Positions 55,842-64,000 of a DNA stretch of 64,000 nucleotides are shown here, one piece after another. The DNA lies in NCBI GenBank assembly GCA_025618425.1, contig CM046849.1:28170321-28234320 (forward strand). Direction: 5' to 3'. Each line of letters opens with the position of its first letter. Within the stretch, counting starts at the first letter, position 1. The translations under genes and the position numbers were made by a program. The notes beneath the pieces are model-generated. The model did not search any database. It was not told where the DNA came from and saw nothing but the letters and a program-made list of their open reading frames with translations. Origin of the DNA: Heliocidaris tuberculata (Eukaryota > Echinodermata > Echinoidea > Camarodonta > Echinometridae).

Positions 55842-56219
55842 TCTTGACTTCTTAAGTTCTTTATTCTCTTTGTCCATTGTAGGTTCACCATAGCCAGTGT
55901 GGTGAATTCGAGTCTATTCCACATCTAATCGGGTTATTCGACAAAGTCTCAACTTCTTGAGTTCTTTAATTTCTTTGTCCATTGTAGGCTTATCATTGCC
56001 CTTGTGGCACATTGGATTGAATTCCAAATTAATCGGTTGATTCCACTCTTTGTCCATTGTAAGTTTATCATTGCCATTGTGGCAAATGCGATTGATTTCC
56101 ACATTTAATTGGTTTATTTGACAACGTCTTAACTTCTTCATGTTCTTGAGTTCTTTAATTTCTTTGTCCATTGTAATCTTATCATTGCCGTTGTGATGGA
56201 TTTGATTGACCTCCATATT
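55842..56219 (-). repeat. tandem repeat with coding-like open frame
   Basis: Four units are read on the minus strand. Units 1 to 3 form one 100-codon open frame. Each unit contains the peptide GNDKxTMDKE, usually followed by IKELKK and LRxC. Unit lengths in the open part are 38, 25 and 35 codons, so every indel is a multiple of three. Unit 4 continues in frame after one TAG stop (TMDKENKELKK). A TAA lies four codons upstream of the first ATG. No known domain was recognised. It could be a decayed repeat-protein exon or a minisatellite that kept frame by chance. Confidence 0.6.
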
Positions 56220-57315
56220 AATATGTTAATACACTGCTCATCAATACAGAAATATATAAAGCACGAAGTGAAACAACGGTCCTTTCCTTATTCGCTGTTA
56301 CATGATGCTTTAACAAAAATTTGTTCACACTATGAGGAAAACAGATTTTTGGTCTATATGTCATTGGAATATACTAATCGCAACTTACTATTTTTGTCGT
56401 GTTTAAAGTTAATTTGTGATCAAGGTTGTTCTTTTTTACCCCCCAAAATTGTTTCATCCAGATGACCTTGATTTATCTTTAGAGATAATTAATATTTCAC
56501 TAATATACCATAAAAAGGAAACAAACAGGGATTTAAATTTTAAATTTTTCTCTCCGTATATTATACTGATAGACCTCCTTTGTTTTTGTTTTTTTAACGA
56601 AAAAAGAATGTTAAACGAGGAATATTCGCGATTCTTTCTTTCGATTTGAATCTTTTGAGCTTATGAAATCTCTGTCCTTGCGAGTGTTTGGAGCTGTCCT
56701 TTTATAAGGCAGTATTTTAGAGTCGGCTAATAATAAAGTGGTATGTTTAGATTTAGGTTGAGTCCACTTTAGATTTTCGGCTAAGAGGCCCTGAAGGCAA
56801 ACCCTTCATCTGACTGACGTTTGCACTCTTTCATATGGCAATCACAATGTTGACATCTGCTGTAAATCTTCAGATTTACTCTGGAGAATTTCATATTTTG
56901 AGGAGATAAAATCTCAATAAAAAATTCTTCCAGACAGCTGGTTGAGATCTGAGATAAGACAGGAAGGGAATCAGTTGGTCTGCAAGTATGATGTTTGGAG
57001 AAGATCTAAGGATAAGATACATGAGTTCACTGCCCAAAAGTAATTCTATACAGGTATGTTATTAGAAAATCGTACTGGCTATATGATTTAAGCTTTAAAG
57101 TTCTTATCCATGAAACTTGAGGACAATCCAAACACATAATACACCATTAATGATTTTTAGTTTTGAAAATATATCCCTTTTTAAAATTTCATTTTCAATA
57201 AATCACAATTGCTTGTTTTTGTTGTAGCATATTATGTATTTAGGATGTTCATACAAAGTAGGTATTACTATTCTAAACATGTAATTTGATACTTGTTCTA
57301 TTTTTTTTTAATCGG
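56220..57315. other. AT-rich intergenic sequence
   Basis: Two 77-90 codon open frames without motifs. No repeat pairing was found. Confidence 0.35.
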
Positions 57316-57328
57316 GGGGGGGGGGGGG
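57316..57328. repeat. poly-G tract
   Basis: About 13 consecutive G after a T-tract. Confidence 0.85.
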
Positions 57329-58765
57329 TTGCACATTGTCATTAGGAGTGAATGTTTCAATGTGAAATTGCCCGACTGCATTTACCTTTAGGTATTTTAA
57401 GTGTACGATGTTCATCGTATTGTTTAAAAGCATCACTGTAATATTATCGTGCAGTTGAGTCTCTGACACACTGATTGTCGCGGAGCACACAAAAACCTCA
57501 CTTTGACTAAAAAACGAAAGATATGTACGTACGAGTCATCAAATGCAACACTGCAAAAACAACCCATACATTTCACTTTACTCTAAATGTATATTTGGAC
57601 AAGAAACTGCAAAATGTATACCTCAGGGATATGAGCGTAATGGGACATAATGTTGTACGTGTTCCCGCATGAGCCCGTAAAGTGTAAAATCAATCGGGAC
57701 TTTTACCCGTCTTCTCATGAATAATTATAGCAAAAAAAAAAAAAAAAAAGGGAAGGGGGGCTCACCATGCTCACCGTGGGCAGGAAAAAGAAAATAGGGG
57801 ATTTTCTAGAAGTCTGCATAATCGGCTAAAAGACGGAGACATTTCTCCATGTAATGCATGACATTTTGCAAGGCGATCCCGCAGGAAACGCTGGTTTCGA
57901 TGAATTCCCTACAGGCTCTGAGGGGGGAATGTACGTTTGTATTTATTTTGGAACACATTGGTACACATTTTCAGGGGGAAACTGATTCTAGCGTTACGTC
58001 TCGACCCCGATTTCATTTCCTTAAAACGACATTCACGTTATCCTTTAAGAATTTAATAACAGTTTTGGTTCCTTATTTATTTTATCGAATTGGTTAAAGA
58101 ACTACTGGTTGAATTCACCAGAGCAATGATTAGATTCAACAAGTGTATTTAAATTCACCTGGCATGGTTTATTTAGAGTTAGGTATCAAATCACTCCACC
58201 TACTTTTTTCTTCCGCATAATTACTCCAGTTTTGGAGGAAACTGTTTTCTTTATCGTTAACTCTTTATGTACCACATAAATGATATCCCTGTGCCACAGC
58301 AAGCATATTCCTCAAGGGCTAGTTTTACCAACGTCTTCAGGTTTACTTTTACAACTTCCGGTATTACATAGGTAATATAAAGGAGGTTATCAGGTAGCCC
58401 ATCAGGACTGGTGGTGGGCCATTACGCAAAGCTTTTGTAATACGCAATGCAAATCCTTTTGCTATTGTTGATTCTTATTACTCGTATTGTGCCGATATCC
58501 TCTGACTCGTGGCAAGCCTGCGATTCTGCCAATTTGCACTCATGGCGAGTGAAAGGTTAATGTTCTCATCGCAGGCACATCGTCGTATATTTTTTTCCCG
58601 GCTGCCTTTGCGCTATCACAAAATAATCACATAGTGAAATGATAACGGGGCTAAACTGTGAAGTTAATGTCGCATAAATTGTATTCAATTTCATTAGGTC
58701 ACGGGCGGCTATACATCTTTATTTTGTACTTATCCCTCTCACAACAAAATGGGCACTCAAGTAAT
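57329..58765. other. intergenic sequence
   Basis: Poly-A at about 57732-57749. No gene, tRNA-like box or inverted pair was found. Confidence 0.4.
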
Positions 58766-58822
58766 AAAAAAAAAAAAAAAAAAAACAAAAAAACAACAAC
58801 AAACAAACAAACAAACAAATAA
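58766..58822. repeat. poly-A followed by (AAAC)n
   Basis: A-tract of about 20 nt, then CAA and AAAC units. Confidence 0.9.
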
Positions 58823-59480
58823 AAGCAGGCGACGTTTAGGAAATTTGCAGTGTTTGACCGATGTTTATTTCCTGTTAGTTCAACTTCGTCTCAAAGCTTA
58901 GAATAATTCCCATATACGAAAGGCATGAATATTCATAACATGGAATTAATGTGCATATTTGTATTTAATTTGGATTTCTTTTCCCAATATTTTGTTTTTC
59001 ATTGTTCAGATATTCCCAGTCTACCTTGATCTTGAAGAAGCAAGCACTGATTTGGGGGTAAGTTCGTTTTGTAGATTTAATAAACCGAGATAAAGTAATT
59101 TTCCTTTGATAAACGGTGTTTATTATTTTTTTGTAAGTACATTTTGTTGTATAGACAAAATCGTATTTTTTTAGACATGCGAGGAACACGAGTACAAAAT
59201 CTTATCCACGCTCTTATAGCTAATGTTTTGAAGGTTGGGACAAAAGCTAGAGAAGCAAGTTCGCAACTTCGTAATTAAAAAAAAAAAAAAAAATTAAAAA
59301 AAAAAAAAAAAATCTCACCAAGTCACTTTTGCCCATTTGGTATGAGTTCTGTTACCACTTATTTGTTGGCTTGGAGACAGGCATGCAGTTGCATTTTCTT
59401 TGCTTTTTTTTTCATTTTTAATCAAGATCCCGGGCCAGTCCAGACCACATCTCTTTTGGAACTATATTGATATGGGATGG
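58823..59480. other. AT-rich intergenic sequence
   Basis: Two long A-tracts at about 59276-59311. Nothing else was seen. Confidence 0.4.
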
Positions 59481-59867
59481 TTAAAGAGAAAGTTGAGTTC
59501 TGGGAAAGGTGAAAAATAATTTGTGGGCTTTCTCATTCCTTTTATGTAAGTTTTAAAGAACTCCGTAGAAGAAATGTCCCCTGAAAAGGATTGTTCTTCA
59601 TATGCCCTCATATTCAAAATATGACGAGAAATACCTGAAATGTCCGGGCCAATTATTCATGCCACTTGTATGTGCAGTCCCATATACACATTTATGTGTG
59701 CAGTGCATGTGCTTTCTAGCGAGATTGGGTCAAACTTATCATTTTGATAATTCTAAAACCTTACAGTATACACCAATCCTTATGTAGACATGATCAACCT
59801 CTCCCAATTGATTTGAAAAGTTTCTTTTACAATAAAATTGCATGGCCAGAACTCTTTTTGTCCTTAA
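59481..59867 (+). mobile_element. 387-bp MITE, TTAAAGAG family (copy 4)
   Basis: Left TTAAAGAGAAAGTTGAGTTC. Right end reverse-complemented TTAAGGACAAAAAGAGTTCT. The interior aligns with copy 2 over its whole length, including GGGAAAGGTGAAAAATAATT and ATTTATGTGTGCAGTGCAT. Confidence 0.9.
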
Positions 59868-59908
59868 CAAAGAAGGAACTTACTGTATACATAATACCAA
59901 CAAAAAAG

Positions 59909-59951
59909 AAAAAAAAAAATAAATAAAAAATAAATAAATAAAAAAATAAAA
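59909..59951. repeat. A-rich (AAAT)n tract
   Basis: Poly-A followed by AAAT units. Confidence 0.85.
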
Positions 59952-60394
59952 ATGGATGCGATAGGAGGGAATTGATATTTGACAAAATAATCCAAACCTT
60001 TTCTTAGGGGTTTTACCGGCGTATCCACAAATGTATAATAAGGGATCCAAATCATCCCCAGATTCTTTCTTATAATAGAATGTTTCTGAACAGCCCAATA
60101 AACTGCAAGTAACTGAAAGTGATTTTTTTCTTAGCATTGAAAGGGGTGGGGGTGGGAGGGGGGGGGGAGGGGTGGCTTTGCCTATACTGTTAGACGCCAC
60201 ATTGCTTGGATACTAGCATTTCATGATCGTCATAGCGGAATGAATGATTGTTGAATTGTTATATATTTCGAACTGCTGACAGATATGAGTGAATATCTCC
60301 TGTGTCACATGATCTCATATCTTTGACAGTATAGCGAATGAGGACAAATTAAAGGAACTTCGCAAACTTCTACAACAATGACCGACATAGCTGA
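59952..60394. other. intergenic sequence with G-rich run
   Basis: G-rich run at about 60145-60170. No gene was found. Confidence 0.4.
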
Positions 60395-60402
60395 GAGAGA
60401 GC

Positions 60403-60435
<33 letters not shown>

Positions 60436-60456
60436 GGGGGGGGAGAGAGAGAGGGA
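60395..60456. repeat. (GA)n, poly-G, (GA)n
   Basis: (GA)n at 60395-60424, about 18 G, then a second short (GA)n. Confidence 0.9.
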
Positions 60457-61570
60457 GAAAGATTATAATAGTGAGATGAATAATGCACCTTATTGGCGTG
60501 GGCGGCTGAAATTCGGTTTAATTCATGACCCTCTCTACCTCCCTTTAAAGTAAAGCAACCTATGCGCGACCTATAGCCGGCAGTTGGCGATATTATGCAG
60601 ACAACATGACGCGATTGATACTGAGATGGCAAATTGTGACATTTCGTCACAATTTCCCCTCTTTCCTCTCCTTTTCCGGGTGTTCCTTCCCCTCCAATTT
60701 ACCCCTTCTGCGTCGTCTTTTTTGTTTGTTTGTGTGTTCTTGTTTCAAATGCCCGAGCAGATGCATGCTGGGCAAACTAAGTTATTGAGTTGGTAATCAT
60801 ATTAGGTATTCCCGACAGAGAGGGAGGCTAGGGCGAAGCTAAATTCGTGTGTACTTCAATGGAGTGAAATCGCATTAATACTTAGAATGTCCGCAAACGC
60901 TTTTCCTGCCTTTATGCAAACCTTTTGTCTCCCCCTTCGCGTTGAAATTATCGGGAATTGTAATAACAGAACCATGCATGTGCACAATTATCCATAGCTT
61001 GAGGAGTGGTTAAAACGCAAGAATAGAAGGTTTTGTTTTATCTTGCTTGCAGCCTGAATTGGCCTGAATTGAAAATAAGTAACTTGCCTAAAAATCACAT
61101 CAAACAGGCCAGCTAAGATAGGGGGAATAATTATGCCCACCCTTTTAATACACTATGGCGTTGATACCTAGATGTAATTCATACGCAAACACGGGACAAG
61201 GGTTTTCTATCAAGCCTGTAATTAAAATGTAAGGAAAGGCTGCATGTGCTTAGCAATACCAACATCACTTAATATTTAAGAGCATTCAGTCCAGACAATA
61301 TTGCCATTGTATAATAACAACACCCCTTTAAGATTTTGATAAACTTTTTACCTCAATAAGGATCTACTCCTCTACGTCTACGCCCCCCCCCCCCCCCTCT
61401 TCCGAACGGGAGGGGATCACTTACGTCATTCTGCGGATAACCAAAGCTATTTCGATTTCTTCATTTTGATCTTCATCCTTTTTAGGGTCTTTCATATGAA
61501 ATCACAATGGGTCATAATGTTGCCATGTGATCATAGATATTGCTTGTATTCCTGTCGTTTGATATGTTGA
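60457..61570. other. intergenic sequence with poly-C tract
   Basis: Poly-C at about 61383-61397. Open frames of 60-111 codons reflect the flanking repeats. No accepted gene. Confidence 0.35.
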
Positions 61571-61640
61571 CAGTTGAGAGCCAGAAAGGCGTTAACTCAA
61601 ATGAAATTGAGTTAACGCCTTTCTTGCTCTCGGCAAACTG
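61571..61640. repeat. hairpin, GAGCCAGAAGGGCGTTAAC family (copy 3)
   Basis: Left CAGTTGAGAGCCAGAAAGGC then GTTAACTCAA. Right end reverse-complemented: CAGTTTGCCGAGAGCAAGAA then AGGCGTTAACTCAA. Only a 6-nt loop (ATGAAA) separates the inner arms, so pairing extends about 30 bp with a few mismatches. Confidence 0.9.
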
Positions 61641-61928
61641 TTTTACACTTTTCCACCTATCTCCTATGGTAAAGCCAATATAATATGTTTCCTTTTTTAG
61701 AAACATAATATCTATTTAATGATGGCAGACGCCTCAAAACTATCAACTTGTCGCAAATCCCCCAACAGAGATATTAGGGGGAGGAGGGGGGGGGGGATTT
61801 CTCGGAAGATGTGTTAGTTTGGTTGACCTTTGTGTTGTATAGCTTTCTACAATCTCTTGAATCTCTATAAATCCTCATTATAAGTAGTTCAATCCAAACT
61901 AACAAACAATCCGGCGACTTATTAATAT
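61641..61928. other. intergenic sequence with G-rich run
   Basis: G-rich run at about 61780-61796. Nothing else was seen. Confidence 0.4.
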
Positions 61929-62131
61929 GGGGGCGCGATGGCTTAGTGGTATAGAGCAGTGGTCTCGTAACTGGGAGGATAGGGATTCGGAACCAAGTGG
62001 ATGCGCTAGTGCCCTTTGGTAAGGCATTAATCCTCATTACCAAGTCCCTCAGAGAGGAATTAAAGCCATCGGTCCCCTGGTTGCTTATACTTACAAGCAT
62101 ACATACGCCTTCTTAGCAGTCAAGTAAAACA
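61929..62131 (+). repeat. tRNA-derived SINE
   Basis: A box TGGCTTAGTGG (61939-61949) and a slightly altered B box GGATTCGGAACC (61983-61994), then a body with GGTAAGGCATTAATCC, AGTCCCTCAGAGAGGA and GGTCCCCTGGTTGCTT and an A-rich end near AAGTAAAACAAA. From memory this body resembles SINEs common in sea urchin genomes (not checked). Confidence 0.8.
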
Positions 62132-62606
62132 AACCAGCATAGCTGGCGTAGCCGCGGTTTTCAATCAATATTTTTTTTTCTTTTATATGCCGTATGAATA
62201 TTTTGTTTTATCTTGATGTATCTTGCCAAATTAATAATAAAAATAAATAAATCAAAAAACTTTCCAGTTTGAACCGGGGTCACATATTATGTATTTCATA
62301 TCATAGCAAAGCAAAAAAATGATTGAGGTAGATCAGCCCCTTTGACTTATCGCTATACCCCCATCCCTCCAAAAATATCCAACTAAATAATTTTTAGCCC
62401 TTTATAACTCCTTCCATCACTGTCATTTCTTAAAGAAGGTACTGAAAGTATATTTTTGTGAGTTTCCGCAGTGCGCTTGTACTTTTGAACGCTTGGTGAC
62501 CTAAATCCTGCCGCTAAAACATATTTATTCATGACAGAAATAACCGAGATTTCTTTTTATTCCACTTCTGTCACACTGTAAGTGTCACTTGAGCGACAAG
62601 TGTTTC
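62132..62606. other. AT-rich intergenic sequence
   Basis: No gene or pairing was found. Confidence 0.4.
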
Positions 62607-63262
62607 CTCTTGTTTGTCTGTGGTGAACTGAGTGACATTCCTTAGTAAGTATCTCCCTCATTTTCCCTCGCTGTGTCTGTGTCTGTGTCTGTCTCTATCT
62701 CTCTATCTCTTATTCTCTTCATCTCCTTCTCTCTCTCTCTCTTGTTTGCATGTGGTGGATTGAGTGACGCATTTTTCTCTTTTTTTCTCTCCCTCTTTAT
62801 GTCTCTTAATTTCTCTCTCCTTCTTTGTTCGGTCTCTTATTCTTTTTCTCTCTTTTCTTGTCTGTCTGTGATGGACTGGGTGATGCATCGCCCGTCTTCA
62901 CCCCCCTTTGTCTCTCCCTGTCTTCATCGCCATCCCTTTTCCCCCTTTTCACTTCTTCTCTTTCTCTCTTTATTTATATTTTTCTTTCTTTCTTTCTCTT
63001 GTTTTTCTGTGGTGAACTGAGTGATACATCGCCTGTCGTTTCCCTTTATATTTTTTTAAATTCCCCTCTTTTCTTTTCTTTCTCTCTCTTCCTTCTTTTA
63101 TTTTTCCCCCTCTCCCTTCTTCCCTTTCTTCCCTTTTCTCTCTTTCCTTTTCTCGTTTGTCCGTCGTTGACTAAGTGACACTTCGCTTCTAATTCATTCC
63201 TCTTTTATCTCTCCATCTCTCCTCTTTTTCTCTCTCCTTTTCCCTCTTTCTCCTGTTTGTGT
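62607..63262 (+). repeat. minisatellite, ~120-150 bp unit, pyrimidine spacer
   Basis: A ~40-bp core (CTTGTTTGTCTGTGGTGAAC then TGAGTGACACATCGCC) recurs at about 62609, 62741, 62856, 62998 and 63152, with a trace near 63250. Between cores lies variable CT-rich sequence. Long Ser/Leu/Phe open frames across it are artefacts. Confidence 0.8.
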
Positions 63263-64000
63263 TTGCTTGAACGTGCTTGCGTGTATGTAAAATTATTATC
63301 TTCGGAATGCAAATTGTTTTTTTTTATTATAACATCCCTTTCATAACGAAAACATAGAGACAGAATTAACATCTGATTTTAACTTTTCATTTATGTGGTG
63401 TTTTACTCTTCATTGCAGACTACCTTGATCAAAAGTATCTTAAAATAGGATTTAAAAAAAAGGAAATTGTCTAAAGTCACTCTAAATTGTTGAAACCTCC
63501 AATATTTTGACTTTTTTCAAAAAGCAAACTGTCAGATTCAACTACGAAAAATTTGTTGAAAATCACGTGCACAGAAAACACTATATGCTCACAAGTTCAT
63601 ACGCACTAAGCTGATTTAATTTCTTAGGAAGTGACAAATATCAAACTTATTTCATAACGAATGGTCTAATTATTCTTCGTAGCGCTTGGTCCAAATTGGC
63701 TAAATTCTCACAGAAAGTTATCACAATTATCGTTAATAATTTCTTTATGAACCATAATTATAATGGAAATATTGAATATCATGAAACACAGTCTGCTCAG
63801 CAATCAATTAAAGTATGCGATGACAAATAGTTTTAAAAAAAAAATGAAAAGTTGCAGTCAACATCAAAATGGAATTCTAGATGGGAGTTTTTGGAATTTA
63901 CCTTGACACGAGTGTCAGTCGTTCGAGTCTGAGAAAGGACGCTAATTGAATTCTATTGCGGCGCAACTTTTCCCAGCTTTACAAATAAATCGGTTTTTCA
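63263..64000. other. AT-rich intergenic sequence
   Basis: No gene, TIR pair or tRNA-like box was found. Confidence 0.4.

Overview
This window looks like gene-poor, repeat-rich DNA from a metazoan nuclear genome, most likely a marine invertebrate and, by inference, an echinoderm such as a sea urchin. It is AT-rich by eye. There is no operon-like gene packing, no CRISPR array, no rRNA gene and no intact tRNA gene. No complete protein-coding gene can be supported. Almost every longer open frame is a microsatellite translated in several frames, or overlaps a mobile element. Two possible single exons end at good 5' splice donors: 19739-19960 (the better one) and 52458-52598 (weak). One tandemly repeated minus-strand open frame at 55842-56219 has coding-like indels. 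The organism assignment rests on the style of the repeats and on memory of echinoderm SINE/MITE sequences, and was not checked against a database.

Layout. 1-9 kb: AT-rich background, (GA)n and a 266-bp (ATT)n tract, an imperfect ~0.5 kb tandem duplication (2330-3272), a 16-bp interspersed repeat (4677-4872), a tRNA-like SINE head (6372-6453) and a hAT-like element containing a LINE 3' end (7533-8063). 9-10 kb: an exact 158-bp tandem duplication whose second copy carries a 334-bp non-autonomous hAT element with a perfect 8-bp target duplication, so the empty site lies next door. 11-18 kb: several terminal-inverted-repeat (TIR) elements, among them a ~600-bp fold-back element (16967-17571) and two members of a small hairpin family. 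19-25 kb: the candidate exon, a SINE, a second hAT copy, a CGATAA-rich MITE and a degenerate tandem triplicate. 26-34 kb: a second fold-back element related to the first, SINEs, MITEs and a GC-rich 536-bp TIR element. 35-45 kb: a SINE with a 330-bp (AAT)n tail, nested MITEs, and a 403-bp TIR element with a perfect 22-bp palindrome near its centre. 45-64 kb: long pyrimidine tracts, three copies of a TTAAAGAG-ended MITE family, further MITEs, the repeat-coded open frame, the third hairpin copy, a SINE and a ~130-bp minisatellite.

How the parts relate. The recognisable content is mostly non-autonomous mobile DNA: hAT-like, TTAAAGxG-ended and GGGCC-ended MITEs, fold-back elements, and SINE/LINE 3' ends. 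No transposase or full reverse transcriptase was seen, so all would depend on proteins encoded elsewhere. Several families occur more than once, which let element ends be set by comparing copies. Many of the poly-G/poly-C runs and most (ATT)n tracts can be traced to these elements. A few comparatively GC-rich non-repetitive blocks (about 20.85-21.06, 23.56-23.96, 41.03-41.26, 45.10-45.25, 52.0-52.8 and 55.14-55.48 kb) are the places where conserved non-coding or regulatory DNA is most plausible.
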